DNA from: Streptomyces sp. HD | GTDB taxonomy: Bacteria > Actinomycetota > Actinomycetes > Streptomycetales > Streptomycetaceae | NCBI RefSeq assembly: GCF_028369295.1 | Contig: NZ_JAQMYP010000021.1 | Span: 96,902-160,901, forward strand | DNA length: 64,000 nt | Reading direction: 5' to 3' | Part shown: in pieces, positions 41,472-51,150 of the stretch | Layout: each line of letters starts with the position of its first letter | Numbering within the stretch: the stretch's first letter is position 1 | Program-made: the position numbers and the translations under genes | Notes under the pieces: model-generated | The model's input: the letters and a program-made list of their open reading frames with translations, nothing else | What the model was told of the DNA's origin: nothing | Databases searched by the model: none

Positions 41472-42398
41472 TTGCCGTTCACGCTCAGCCACGCGGCGGC
41501 CGTACTGCCCGCCGTACGCACCGACGGAACCGGCCGGGGCAGGCTCGTACCGGCCGTGCTGGTGGCGGGTTCCTTCGCTCCCGACATGACCTATTACGCG
41601 GCGAGTGTCCTGTCCGGGGCGATGGAGTTCGGCGATGTCACGCACTCGTTCGCCGGCGTGTTCACGGTCGACGTGGTGATCGCCTGGGCACTGGTGGGCC
41701 TGTGGCTCCTGCTGCGCGAACCACTGGTGGCCCTGCTGCCGGTGCGGCGCCAGGCGCGGGTGGCCACGCTGCTGCGCTGCGGGGCGCCACGCGCGCGGGT
41801 ACGGCCGTCGCTCGTGCTGCGCTGGTACGTCTCGGCCGTGCTCGGTGCGCTGACGCATGTCGTGTGGGACGCGTTCACGCATCTCGACCGCTGGGGGATG
41901 CGGCTGTTTCCCGTCCTGGGCGAGGAGATCGCGGGCTCGCCGCTGTACTGGTATCTGCAGTACGGCGGTTCGGCCGTCGCCGCGGTGGTCATCGCCGTCT
42001 TCGTGGTCGTGGCGCTACGGCGGACCCGTGCGGCCGCGCCGGCCGGGGTTCCGGTCCTTTCGGTGCGGGACCGGTGGTGCGCCGCCGCGGTGATCGGCGG
42101 TCTGGCCACGGTGGCGGCGGTGCAGCGGGCCTCGCGGTGGTGGGACTACTGGGGATCGACCGCGAAGTATTGGGAGCTGATTCCGACGCTCTGCTTCGGG
42201 GCGGGCGCGGGGCTCGTGCTCGGGCTGCTGCTGTACGCCGTGGGGGTCAGGGTGTGGCGTCCGGTGCGGGGCCCTGGTGGTGGGAGTGCGGGTGCTGATG
42301 CGGGTGCGGATGCGGGCTCTGGCTCGGGCTCTGGCTCTGGCTCTGGCTCGCGTTCGGGTGAGGCCGGTCGGGAGGCGAGTCGGCCTGGGGCTCGGTGA
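41472..42398 (+). CDS. DUF4184 family membrane protein
   Basis: A 308-aa protein starting MPFTLSHAAAVLP, the DUF4184 hallmark. It has about six hydrophobic helices (FAPDMTYYAA, FTVDVVIAWALVGLW, LGALTHVVWDAFTH). The His and Asp residues in the first loops resemble the LrgB/YdjM-like metal hydrolase fold, but no activity is known. TTG start at 41472 with AGGAG upstream. The last 40 residues are a Gly/Ser/Ala repeat that overlaps the end of the opposite gene. Confidence 0.87.
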   Translation: MPFTLSHAAAVLPAVRTDGTGRGRLVPAVLVAGSFAPDMTYYAASVLSGAMEFGDVTHSFAGVFTVDVVIAWALVGLWLLLREPLVALLPVRRQARVATLLRCGAPRARVRPSLVLRWYVSAVLGALTHVVWDAFTHLDRWGMRLFPVLGEEIAGSPLYWYLQYGGSAVAAVVIAVFVVVALRRTRAAAPAGVPVLSVRDRWCAAAVIGGLATVAAVQRASRWWDYWGSTAKYWELIPTLCFGAGAGLVLGLLLYAVGVRVWRPVRGPGGGSAGADAGADAGSGSGSGSGSGSRSGEAGREASRPGAR

Positions 42399-42702
42399 CG
42401 GTGCCCGCGGTCGCGATGAACACGGTGACCGTGCGGACGGGGCGGGACCGTGGGAGCAGGGCGCGGGCCAGCGCCAGATAGCTGCGGGTGAGATCCGCCC
42501 AGTCCTGTGCCCGGCGAGGGAGGCGGCGCCGGCAGGCCGTTGCCCTGAGCCGCAGGGCGGTCACCAGGTCGGTGGGGATGCGGGCGGTGCTTGCGCGGGC
42601 GGCGAAGGGCGGGACCGACGGCGGCTCTGTGGAGGGGGCGGCCTCGGTGTTCACGTTCGCCGGTGCCGGGGTCGTCCGGCGGTTGAGCGTGCGTATACCC
42701 AT
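42247..42702 (-). CDS. Small hypothetical protein overlapping DUF4184 end
   Basis: A 151-aa protein: MGIRTLNRRTTPAPANVN, a central conserved-looking ARIPTDLVTALRLRATACRR and RTVTVFIATAG, and a low-complexity Ser/Gln then His/Pro tail. AAGGA lies eight bases before ATG 42702. The last 152 bases of the gene are antisense to the DUF4184 3' end. Resembles small Streptomyces proteins I have seen near polA; no function. Confidence 0.7.
   Translation of the reverse strand: MGIRTLNRRTTPAPANVNTEAAPSTEPPSVPPFAARASTARIPTDLVTALRLRATACRRRLPRRAQDWADLTRSYLALARALLPRSRPVRTVTVFIATAGTVTEPQADSPPDRPHPNASQSQSQSPSQSPHPHPHQHPHSHHQGPAPDATP
42290..42352. repeat. Hexamer repeat shared by two overlapping genes
   Basis: Six-base units (GCGGGT/GCGGAT then GGCTCT) repeat about ten times. 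They code Gly-Ala/Asp and Gly-Ser on one strand and Ser-Gln, His-Pro on the other. Confidence 0.8.
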
Positions 42703-42927
42703 GACCGCATCCTTACGGGAGGCGGGGGTGGGGGGCGCTTTTGCGGGGGCCACGAGAGTGACGGGCCCTCCGGGGTGGGCCGGGTCCCCATGTGAGTGCC
42801 GGGTTGAGGTGGTTTCGGGGCTCCGGGTAGGTCGTGGCTGGTCGCGCCCGCGCGGCGGAGCCGCACATCGAGACAGCCCCGCGCCCCTTTGAGGGCGTTG
42901 CGGTTCCGCCGCCCAAGAAGTTCGCTC

Positions 42928-42962
42928 GGTGCCGGGCCGGGTGGGTAACCGGGCCCGGCACC
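42928..42962 (-). terminator. Terminator after polA
   Basis: GGTGCCGGGCC (42928-42938) pairs perfectly with GGCCCGGCACC (42952-42962) around a 13-base loop, 23 bases past the polA stop. Confidence 0.82.
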
Positions 42963-42985
42963 AAGGTGGAGCCTTCCGCCGGGGG

Positions 42986-45712
42986 CTAGTGCGCCGCCGA
43001 TTCCCAGTCCGGGCCTGCGCCCACCGAGACGCCCAGCGGGACGTTGAGGTGGACGGCGTTGGACATCTCCTGGCGGACCAGGGCTTCTGTGGCCTCGCGC
43101 TCGCCGGGGGCGATTTCGAGGACGATTTCATCGTGGACCTGGAGGAGCATGCGGGAGGTGAGGCCGGCCTCGCGCAGGGCCTGGTCGACCTTGAGCATGG
43201 CGATCTTGACGATGTCCGCCGCCGTGCCCTGGATGGGGGCGTTGAGGGCCATGCGCTCTGCGGCCTCGCGGCGCTGGCGGTTGTCGCTGTTGAGGTCGGG
43301 GAGGTAGCGGCGGCGTCCGAAGAGGGTCGCCGTATAGCCGGTTGCCCGGGCCTCGTCGACCGCGCGGCGCAGGTAGTCCCGTACGCCGCCGAACCGCTCG
43401 AAGTAGGCGTCCATCAGGGCGCGGGCCTCGCCCGCGTCGATGTTCAGCTGCTGGGAGAGGCCGAAGGCCGACAGGCCGTACGCCAGGCCGTAGGACATGG
43501 CCTTGATCTTGCGGCGCATCTCCGCGTCCACCGCGGCGGGTTCCACCGCGAAGACCTGGGAGGCGGCCGTGGTGTGCAGGTCCTCGCCGGAGGTGAACGC
43601 CTGGATCAGGCCCTCGTCCTCGGAGAGGTGGGCCATCACGCGCAGTTCGATCTGGCTGTAGTCGGCCGTCATCAGGGACTCGAAGCCCTCGCCGACCACG
43701 AAGCCCCGGCGGATCGCCCGGCCCTCGTCCGTGCGGACGGGGATGTTCTGCAGGTTCGGGTCCGTGGAGGACAGCCGGCCCGTCGCGGCCACCGTCTGGT
43801 TGAAGGTGGTGTGGATGCGGCCGTCGGTCGCGATCGTCTTGATCAGGCCCTCGACGGTGACGCGGAGCTTCGCCTGCTCGCGGTGGCGGAGCATGATGAC
43901 CGGCAGTTCGTTGTCGGTCTGGGTGGCGAGCCAGGCCAGGGCGTCGGCGTCCGTGGTGTAGCCGGTCTTCGTCTTCTTCGTCCTGGGCAGGGCGAGTTCG
44001 CCGAAGAGGACCTCCTGCAGCTGCTTGGGCGAGCCGAGGTTGAACTCGTGCCCGGCCGCCGCGTGCGCCTCCTTCACGGCCTGCTGCACGGCGCCCGCGA
44101 ACATCTGCTCCATGGCCTCCAGATGGGCCCGGTCGGCCGCGATGCCGTGTCGCTCCATGCGGGCCAGCAGGGCCGAGGTCGGCAGCTCCATGTCACGGAG
44201 CAGGTCCGCGGCGCCGACCTCCTCCAGACGGCTCTCGAAGGCCTCGCCCAGGTCGAGGACCGCGCGGGCCTGGATCATCAGCGCCTCGGCCTCGGCGCCG
44301 TCGTCCGTGCCGAAGGCCAGCTGGCCGTCGGCCGCGGCGGCGGGGGCCAGCTCGCGGTGGAGGTACTCCAGGGACAGCGCGTCCAGGTCGAAGGAGCGGC
44401 GGCCCGGCTTGACCAGGTAGGCGGCGAGCGCGGTGTCCATGCGCACGCCCTCGATGCTCCAGCCGTGCTCGGCGAAGACCCGCATCGCGCCCTTGGCGTT
44501 GTGGAAGACCTTCGGCCTGGCGGCGTCGGCCAGCCAGGCCGCGAACGCCTTCTCGTCGGCCTCGTCCAGCTGCGACGGGTCGAACCAGGCGGCGGCGCCG
44601 TCGGCCGCGGCGAGGGCGACCTCGGAGACGGAGCCGGCGCCGAGCGCCCAGGTGTCGACGGTGGCCACGCCGAGGGGCTCACCGCCGTGCCCGGTCAGCC
44701 AGGGGCCCAGCTCACCGGTGCCGAGCACGGAGCCGTCGATCTCCACGCCCTCCGTCGCGACCGGCGTGGTCTCGGCCTCCTCGGCGCCGGGGTCGACGCC
44801 GTAGAGCCGCTCACGCAGGGAGGGGTTACGGATCTCCAGGGTGTCCAGGATCATCGCGACGGCCTTGCGGTCGTACGGCTCGCGCGCGAGGTCGGTGACG
44901 GTCTTGGGCAGCTCGACGGCCCGCTCCAGCTCGGTCAGCCGGCGGTTCAGCTTGACGGCCTCCAGGTGGTCGCGGAGGTTCTGGCCGGCCTTGCCCTTGA
45001 CCTCCTCGACGCGCTCGACCAGCTCCGCGAACGAGCCGAACTGGTTGATCCACTTCGCGGCGGTCTTCTCGCCGACACCGGGGATGCCCGGGAGGTTGTC
45101 GGACGGGTCGCCGCGCAGGGCCGCGAAGTCGGGGTACTGGGCGGGCGTCAATCCGTACTTCTCGACGACCTTCTCCGGGGTGAACCGGGTGAGCTCGGAT
45201 ACGCCCTTCGTCGGGTACAGCACCGTGGTGTGCTCGCTGACCAGCTGGAAGGAGTCGCGGTCGCCGGTGACGATCAGCACCTCGAAGCCGGCGGCCTCGG
45301 CCTGGGTGGCGAGGGTGGCGATCACGTCGTCGGCCTCGAAGCCGTCGACCGCGAACCGGGAGACGTGCATCGCGTCGAGCAGTTCGCCGATCAGCTCGAC
45401 CTGGCCCTTGAACTCGTCCGGGGTCTTGGAGCGGTTCGCCTTGTACTCCGTGAACTCCTCGGAGCGCCAGGTCTTGCGGGACACGTCGAAGGCCACCGCG
45501 AAGTGGGTGGGCGCCTCGTCGCGCAGGGTGTTGGCCAGCATCGACGCGAAGCCGTAGATCGCGTTCGTCGGCTGGCCCGTCGCGGTGGTGAAGTTCTCCG
45601 CGGGCAGCGCGAAGAACGCTCGGTAGGCCAGCGAGTGCCCGTCCATGAGCATCAGGCGGGGCCGGCTGCCGCCGGGGTTGGTCTCGGTCTGCTTCGATGC
45701 TGTCTCTGCCAC
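42986..45712 (-). CDS. polA: DNA polymerase I
   Basis: A 908-aa protein of usual Streptomyces length. Residues about 20-310 are the 5'-3' exonuclease (LMDGHSLAYRAFFALP, then ALRGDPSDNLPGIPGVG). Residues about 320-520 resemble the 3'-5' exonuclease fold but with a weak metal site, as in other actinobacteria. Residues about 540-900 are the polymerase (TADYSQIELRVMAH, MSYGLAYGLSAFGL, LLQVHDEIVLE). GTG at 45712 is the start; AGGA lies upstream. The same frame remains open far beyond but shows no homology there. Confidence 0.97.
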   Translation of the reverse strand: MAETASKQTETNPGGSRPRLMLMDGHSLAYRAFFALPAENFTTATGQPTNAIYGFASMLANTLRDEAPTHFAVAFDVSRKTWRSEEFTEYKANRSKTPDEFKGQVELIGELLDAMHVSRFAVDGFEADDVIATLATQAEAAGFEVLIVTGDRDSFQLVSEHTTVLYPTKGVSELTRFTPEKVVEKYGLTPAQYPDFAALRGDPSDNLPGIPGVGEKTAAKWINQFGSFAELVERVEEVKGKAGQNLRDHLEAVKLNRRLTELERAVELPKTVTDLAREPYDRKAVAMILDTLEIRNPSLRERLYGVDPGAEEAETTPVATEGVEIDGSVLGTGELGPWLTGHGGEPLGVATVDTWALGAGSVSEVALAAADGAAAWFDPSQLDEADEKAFAAWLADAARPKVFHNAKGAMRVFAEHGWSIEGVRMDTALAAYLVKPGRRSFDLDALSLEYLHRELAPAAAADGQLAFGTDDGAEAEALMIQARAVLDLGEAFESRLEEVGAADLLRDMELPTSALLARMERHGIAADRAHLEAMEQMFAGAVQQAVKEAHAAAGHEFNLGSPKQLQEVLFGELALPRTKKTKTGYTTDADALAWLATQTDNELPVIMLRHREQAKLRVTVEGLIKTIATDGRIHTTFNQTVAATGRLSSTDPNLQNIPVRTDEGRAIRRGFVVGEGFESLMTADYSQIELRVMAHLSEDEGLIQAFTSGEDLHTTAASQVFAVEPAAVDAEMRRKIKAMSYGLAYGLSAFGLSQQLNIDAGEARALMDAYFERFGGVRDYLRRAVDEARATGYTATLFGRRRYLPDLNSDNRQRREAAERMALNAPIQGTAADIVKIAMLKVDQALREAGLTSRMLLQVHDEIVLEIAPGEREATEALVRQEMSNAVHLNVPLGVSVGAGPDWESAAH

Positions 45713-45901
45713 GCCCACGATCCTGCCACGCCCCACTGACACTCGGTCCCCATCGGGGGTACGGCTCCCCTGGGACCGCCGGGCTTCGCCGGGCCCGGCC
45801 GGCGCCCCCCTCTCCCCGCCCGGGCCCACCCCGCGCACTGTCCGTCCCCCGTGCGAGGATCGGAGATGTAGCTCACACGTGTACGTGAAGGGGAGTGCGC
45901 G
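45713..45901. other. polA / YdeP divergent gap
   Basis: 189 bp containing both promoters. Nothing specific is recognised apart from AAGGGGAG just before the YdeP-type start. Confidence 0.5.
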
Positions 45902-48181
45902 ATGGCCACCAAGCCGCCCAAGGGTGATCCGGTTCAGGACGCGCCGCAGGTCGCCGAGCCGAAGCATGCGGCTGCGGGGTTGCCGGCGATCGGGCACACC
46001 CTGCGTATCGCGCAGCAGCAGATGGGCGTGAAGCGGACCATGCTGACGCTGCTCAGCGTCAACCAGAAGGACGGCTTCGACTGCCCGGGGTGTGCCTGGC
46101 CGGAGCCCGATCACCGGCACAAGGCGGAGTTCTGCGAGAACGGCGCGAAGGCGGTGGCCGAGGAGGCGACCCTGCGCCGGGTCACCCCGGAGTTCTTCGC
46201 CGCGCACTCCGTCGCCGACCTCGCGACCAGGAGCGGGTACTGGCTGGGGCAGCAGGGACGGCTGACGTATCCGATGTTCCTGCCCGAGGGCGGCACGCAC
46301 TACGAGCCGGTCTCCTGGGAGCGCGCCTTCGACATCATCGGCGAGGAGATCACCGCCCTCGCCTCCCCCGACGAGGCCGTCTTCTACACCTCCGGCCGCA
46401 CCAGCAACGAGGCGGCGTTCCTCTACCAGCTCTTCGCGCGCGAGCTCGGCACCAACAATCTGCCGGACTGCTCGAACATGTGCCACGAGTCGTCCGGGTC
46501 GGCGCTGAACGAAACGATCGGCATCGGCAAGGGCAGCGTTCTGCTGGAGGACCTGTACAAGGCCGACCTGATCATCGTCGCCGGGCAGAACCCGGGTACG
46601 AACCACCCGCGCATGCTCTCCGCCCTGGAGAGGGCCAAGGCGAACGGCGCGAAGATCATCAGCGTCAACCCGCTCCCCGAGGCCGGCCTGGAACGCTTCA
46701 AGAACCCGCAGACCCCGCGGGGCATGCTCAAGGGCGCCGCGCTCACCGACCTCTTCCTGCAGATCCGCATCGGCGGCGACCAGGCCCTCTTCCGGCTCCT
46801 CAACAAGCTGATCCTGGAGACGCAGGGCGCCGTCGACGAGGAGTTCGTGCGCGAGCACACCCACGGCTACGAGGAGTTCGAGGCAGCCGCACGGGCCGCC
46901 GACTGGGACGAGACGCTCGCCGCGACCGGCCTCACCCAGGAGGACATCCGGCAGGCCCTGGCCATGATCCTGGCCTCGGAGCGCACCATCGTGTGCTGGG
47001 CCATGGGTCTCACCCAGCACAAGCACTCGGTGCCGACCATCCGCGAGGTCGTCAACTTCCTTCTGCTGCGCGGCAACATCGGCCGCCCCGGCGCGGGCGT
47101 GTGCCCGGTGCGCGGTCACTCGAACGTGCAGGGTGACCGCACCATGGGCATCTTCGAGCGGCCCGCCCCCGCCTTCCTGGACGCCCTGGAGAAGGAGTTC
47201 GGGTTCACGCCCCCGCGCGAGCACGGCTACGACGTCGTACGGGCCATCCGGGCGATGCGCGACGGCGAGGCGAAGGTCTTCTTCGCGATGGGCGGCAACT
47301 TCGTGTCCGCCACGCCCGACACGGACGTCACCGAGGCGGCGATGCGGCGCGTCCGGCTGACCGTGCACGTGTCCACGAAGCTCAACCGCAGCCACGCCGT
47401 CACCGGCGCCCGTGCGCTGATCCTGCCCACCCTCGGCCGCACCGAGCGCGATCTTCAGGGCAGTGGTGAGCAGTTCGTGACGGTCGAGGACTCGATGGGC
47501 ATGGTGCACGCCTCCCGGGGGCGCCTGGAGCCCGCGAGCAGGCAACTGCTGTCCGAGCCGGCGATCGTCTGCCGACTGGCACGCCGCGTGCTGGGCGAGG
47601 GCAGCCTGACGCCCTGGGAGGAGTTCGAGAAGGACTACGCGACGATCCGGGACCGTATCGCGCGGGTCGTCCCCGGCTTCGAGGACTTCAACGCGCGCGT
47701 GGCCCGCCCGGGCGGCTTCACCCTCCCGCACGCCCCGCGCGACGAGCGCCGCTTCCCCACGGCGACGGGCAAGGCCAACTTCACCGCGGCTCCGGTCGAG
47801 TACCCGGAGGTGCCGGAGGGGCGGCTGCTGCTGCAGACGCTGCGGTCGCACGACCAGTACAACACCACGATCTACGGCCTTGACGACCGTTACCGGGGGA
47901 TCAAGAACGGCCGCCGGGTCGTGATGATCAACCCCGAGGACGCGCAGCGGCTGAACATCGCCGACGGCTCGTACGTCGACCTGGTCGGCGAGTGGAAGGA
48001 CGGCATCGAGCGCCGGGCGCCCGGCTTCCGCGTCGTGCACTATCCGACGGCACGGGGCTGTGCGGCCGCGTACTACCCGGAGACCAATGTCCTGGTCCCG
48101 CTGGACGCCACCGCGGACACCAGCAACACCCCGGCCAGCAAGTCCGTGGTCGTACGTCTGGAACAATCGGCGGCCGACTGA
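45902..48181 (+). CDS. FdhF/YdeP-type molybdopterin oxidoreductase
   Basis: A 759-aa molybdopterin-dependent oxidoreductase of the YdeP subfamily. An N-terminal DCPGCAWPEPDHRHKAEFCE has paired Cys but not the full 4Fe-4S motif of true formate dehydrogenases. The body shows FYTSGRTSNEAAFLYQLFAR, CHESSGSALNETIG, NPGTNHPRML, VRGHSNVQGDRTMG and the C-terminal cofactor-binding domain with LRSHDQYNTTIYGLDDRYRG (20 shown). The family is linked to acid resistance in E. coli but its reaction is not defined. ATG at 45902. Confidence 0.92.
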   Translation: MATKPPKGDPVQDAPQVAEPKHAAAGLPAIGHTLRIAQQQMGVKRTMLTLLSVNQKDGFDCPGCAWPEPDHRHKAEFCENGAKAVAEEATLRRVTPEFFAAHSVADLATRSGYWLGQQGRLTYPMFLPEGGTHYEPVSWERAFDIIGEEITALASPDEAVFYTSGRTSNEAAFLYQLFARELGTNNLPDCSNMCHESSGSALNETIGIGKGSVLLEDLYKADLIIVAGQNPGTNHPRMLSALERAKANGAKIISVNPLPEAGLERFKNPQTPRGMLKGAALTDLFLQIRIGGDQALFRLLNKLILETQGAVDEEFVREHTHGYEEFEAAARAADWDETLAATGLTQEDIRQALAMILASERTIVCWAMGLTQHKHSVPTIREVVNFLLLRGNIGRPGAGVCPVRGHSNVQGDRTMGIFERPAPAFLDALEKEFGFTPPREHGYDVVRAIRAMRDGEAKVFFAMGGNFVSATPDTDVTEAAMRRVRLTVHVSTKLNRSHAVTGARALILPTLGRTERDLQGSGEQFVTVEDSMGMVHASRGRLEPASRQLLSEPAIVCRLARRVLGEGSLTPWEEFEKDYATIRDRIARVVPGFEDFNARVARPGGFTLPHAPRDERRFPTATGKANFTAAPVEYPEVPEGRLLLQTLRSHDQYNTTIYGLDDRYRGIKNGRRVVMINPEDAQRLNIADGSYVDLVGEWKDGIERRAPGFRVVHYPTARGCAAAYYPETNVLVPLDATADTSNTPASKSVVVRLEQSAAD

Positions 48182-48235
48182 GCGTTTGCTCAGTCGACTG
48201 TCACCGACCGGGCAAGACGAACGGAGCCGGACCCC

Positions 48236-48724
48236 ATGGGCGAGCAGCAGCACGTGAAGTTCCCGCAAGAGGTCATCGACGAGTACGCCGCTCTCGGCGT
48301 CGACCTGCCGGCCCTGTTCTCCGCCGGGCACCTCGGGACCCGGATGGGTGTCCAGATAGTGGAAGCCTCCGCCGAGCGGGTCGTCGGGACCATGCCGGTC
48401 GAGGGGAACACCCAGCCGTACGGGCTGCTGCACGGCGGCGCGTCCGCGGTGCTCGCCGAGACGCTGGGTTCGGTGGGGTCGATGTTGCACGCCGGCAGCT
48501 CCAAGCTCGCCGTCGGCGTGGACCTGAACTGCACCCATCACCGGGGCGCCCGCTCCGGCCTCGTGACCGGAGTGGCCACGCCGCTGCACCGGGGCCGCTC
48601 GACGGCGACGTACGAGATCGTGATCAGCGACGAGCAGGGCAAGCGGGTGTGCAGTGCGCGGCTGACCTGTCTGCTGCGGGACGTGAACCCGGGCGACGGG
48701 GAGCACCTGCGCTCGGCGGGCTGA
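48236..48724 (+). CDS. PaaI-family hotdog thioesterase
   Basis: A 162-aa hotdog-fold thioesterase. The key segment is QPYGLLHGGASAVLAETLGS, with the HGG and catalytic Glu of PaaI-like acyl-CoA thioesterases, followed by VGVDLNCTHHRGAR. It hydrolyses an acyl-CoA, often aromatic. It sits 54 bp after the oxidoreductase gene, separated by a short hairpin (TGAGC-GTTT-GCTCA) at the upstream stop. Confidence 0.9.
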   Translation: MGEQQHVKFPQEVIDEYAALGVDLPALFSAGHLGTRMGVQIVEASAERVVGTMPVEGNTQPYGLLHGGASAVLAETLGSVGSMLHAGSSKLAVGVDLNCTHHRGARSGLVTGVATPLHRGRSTATYEIVISDEQGKRVCSARLTCLLRDVNPGDGEHLRSAG

Positions 48725-48901
48725 CAGCCACGCCCCGACGACGATGCGTCACGACCGGCCGCCGCACGCCCGTGCGCTCTCGCCCACCCGTGCGCTCTCG
48801 CACGCGCGTGACGGCCGGCACCCTCGCGTTGCCGTCGTATCCAACCCCCCTACTTTTCACGGCCGTTGAAACCCGGGCGTCCGGCGGCATACCGTCGGGG
48901 C

Positions 48902-49315
48902 ATGACGACGGGAGGAGCCCGCCGCAAGGGGACGGTGCTCGCACTGGCGCTGCTGGCCGCCTGCCTGGCGTCCGGCTGCGGCCGGCCGGGCGCCCATGAC
49001 GCCACGGGCGGGACCCGGGCGAGCACCAACTCGCCCTCCCCGTCGGCGACTCCACCCGCGCGGCTGTGCACGCAGATCATCGGCTACTGGTCGCGCCGCA
49101 CGCTGGACGACGACACCTACGGCGACTACCAGTCGATGGGCCTGTCCGACGGCCAGTACGAGATCCTGCGCAAGGTCGTGGACGCCGCCCGGGCGGAACG
49201 GACACGCACGGACGCGCAGTCGGCGGAGCGGCTGATAGACCGCCGGGCACGGGAGTTGTGCGAGAAACGGTACCGAAACGGGGAGCCGACCGGAGGGCCG
49301 TGGGGGGCCGGATGA
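48902..49315 (+). CDS. Small secreted lipoprotein
   Basis: A 137-aa protein. The start at 48902 gives TTGGARRKGTVLALALLAAC and then LASGC, a lipobox. After a Thr/Ser/Pro linker comes a helical domain (SRRTLDDDTYGDYQSMGLSD, AERTRTDAQSAERLIDRRAR). Anchored to the membrane outer face. No family recognised. Confidence 0.78.
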   Translation: MTTGGARRKGTVLALALLAACLASGCGRPGAHDATGGTRASTNSPSPSATPPARLCTQIIGYWSRRTLDDDTYGDYQSMGLSDGQYEILRKVVDAARAERTRTDAQSAERLIDRRARELCEKRYRNGEPTGGPWGAG

Positions 49316-49805
49316 AGCAATCCGCATTCCACTTTCCGATGCCATATTCGTGCCCCATACACGAAAAGGGCCGGTGAACGCCGAGCACCTTTCCCGCCGG
49401 TAACTGTGCGTAATACGCCTGCAATACAGACCCCCGCCTCCCCCGCGACGCACCCCCTTCCCAGAAGTCCCCAGAAGCGGTCAGGTAGCCTTCGACAACA
49501 GCTCCGGTAATCACCAAAACGCGTGAACACTCGTGAATGAGCTACGCGCGAACGCTGCGAGTTCTCACAATGTGGACAGGGCGAATCGGCTGGAAATCCG
49601 CTCTTCCCCCCACGGAGTACCGCTCAGGGTTACCCCGTGTCATAACAAGAGCGTCACAGCCTTGGTCCAAGCCTCCTCCATGTTCCCCACACCCGCTTAG
49701 AGTCACGGCCAGTCACCGAGCCATCGGATTCGAAGTCACTTCGGCCCAGCGCTCGACTCGGCGCGTTCCATGGGGAGCCGCCGTGCCAGGGAAAGGACCT
49801 GATTC
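49316..49805. other. Region upstream of the liv operon
   Basis: 490 bp with no credible gene. CTTGGTCCAAG (49661-49671) is a perfect palindrome about 135 bp before the livK start. Elements GTCATAAC and CTTAGAGT lie near it. The left half (49330-49560) is AT-richer than average. A promoter for the operon must be here but I cannot fix it. Confidence 0.55.
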
Positions 49806-51035
49806 GTGCGTCAACGTTCGATCATCGCCATAACCGCCGCGCTCGCGGCGGGATCGCTGACACTCACGGCATGTGGGTCGCGTGACGACGACGGCGGCAG
49901 CAGCAACGGCGACAAGACCACAGTTGTGATCGGCGTCGACGCCCCGCTGACCGGCGACCTGTCGGCCCTCGGCCTGGGCATCAAGAACTCCGCCGACCTG
50001 GCCGCCAAGACGGCCAACAAGAAGGAGTACGTCAAGGGCGTCGAGTTCAAGATCGAGTCGCTCGACGACCAGGCGCAGCCCTCCGTAGGCCAGCAGAACG
50101 CCCAGAAGTTCATCAGCAACAAGGACGTCCTCGGCGTCGTCGGCCCGCTGAACTCCAGCGTCTCGCAGCAGATGCAGAAGCCGTTCAACGACGCCGGCCT
50201 CACCCAGGTCTCCCCGGCCAACACCGGTACCGAGCTGACCCAGGGCGACGGCTGGAAGACCGGCGACTCGGTCCGCCAGTTCAAGACGTTCTTCCGTACG
50301 GCCACCACGGACGAGATCCAGGGCGCCTTCGCCGCCGACTACCTGTACAACCAGGCGAAGCTCAAGAAGGTCTACCTGATCGACGACCAGAAGACCTACG
50401 GCGCCGGCCTCGCCGCGTCCTTCAAGGCGAACTTCACCAAGTTCGGCGGCACCATCGTCGGCAGCGACCACATCAACCCCGACGACCGTGACTTCAACGC
50501 CGTGGTCGCCAAGATCAAGAAGACCGGCGCCCAGGCCCTGTACTACGGCGGCGAGTACCCGGCCGCCGGCCCGCTGAGCCAGCAGCTCAAGGACAGCGGC
50601 CAGAACATCCCGCTCATGGGCGGCGACGGCATCTACTCCGGCGAGTTCCCGAAGCTGAACAAGAAGGCCGAGGGCGACCTCGCCACCTCCGTGGGCAAGC
50701 CGGTCGAGCAGCTCGACTCCGCCAAGACCTTCATCAAGGACTACGAGGCGGCGGGCTACGAGGACGCCTACGAGGCGTACGGCGGCCTCACCTACGACGC
50801 CACCTGGGCCATCATCGAGGCCGTCAAGCTGGCGGTCGAGGGCAACGACGGCAAGGTCCCGTCCGACGGCCGCAAGGCGGTCCTGGACGCCATGGCCAAG
50901 GTCAAGTTCGACGGCGTCACCGGCACCATCTCCTTCGACGAGTTCGGTGACACCACGAACCACACGATGACCGCGTACAAGGTCAAGAAGAACGCCTGGG
51001 CGCCGGAGTTCAGCGGCGAACCCAAGCTCGGCTGA
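49806..51035 (+). CDS. livK: Branched-chain amino acid ABC transporter substrate-binding lipoprotein
   Basis: A 409-aa periplasmic-binding-type protein. A signal peptide ends in the lipobox LTLTACG (Cys at about residue 23). The mature part has VVIGVDAPLTGDLSALG, VVGPLNSSVSQQMQ and FRTATTDEIQGAFAADYLY, typical of LivK/LivJ. It presents Leu/Ile/Val, or related amino acids, to the membrane permease. GTG start at 49806. It leads a five-gene operon with LivH, LivM, LivG and LivF. Confidence 0.95.
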   Translation: MRQRSIIAITAALAAGSLTLTACGSRDDDGGSSNGDKTTVVIGVDAPLTGDLSALGLGIKNSADLAAKTANKKEYVKGVEFKIESLDDQAQPSVGQQNAQKFISNKDVLGVVGPLNSSVSQQMQKPFNDAGLTQVSPANTGTELTQGDGWKTGDSVRQFKTFFRTATTDEIQGAFAADYLYNQAKLKKVYLIDDQKTYGAGLAASFKANFTKFGGTIVGSDHINPDDRDFNAVVAKIKKTGAQALYYGGEYPAAGPLSQQLKDSGQNIPLMGGDGIYSGEFPKLNKKAEGDLATSVGKPVEQLDSAKTFIKDYEAAGYEDAYEAYGGLTYDATWAIIEAVKLAVEGNDGKVPSDGRKAVLDAMAKVKFDGVTGTISFDEFGDTTNHTMTAYKVKKNAWAPEFSGEPKLG

Positions 51036-51150
51036 CGAAGGACGAGTAAAGAGCCCTCCCCACTCACACATTGATCCAGGCCGCGCGGGAAGCGCCCACC
51101 AGCGCTCCCCGCGCGGCGCCATATCCGAACCACTCCACGGAGGCCCTGCG

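Noticed and set aside
42929..45739. Long plus-strand open frame opposite polA
   Set aside because: It is antisense to a full, well-conserved polA; long antisense frames are normal at this GC content and the translation has no homology I recognise.
45713..48706. Extension of the polA frame to nearly 1,900 codons
   Set aside because: The added part is antisense to the YdeP-type gene and unlike any polymerase; the GTG at 45712 fits the family length.
49537..49833. Short open frame ending inside livK
   Set aside because: It overlaps the livK signal sequence in another frame, and has no ribosome site or recognisable content.
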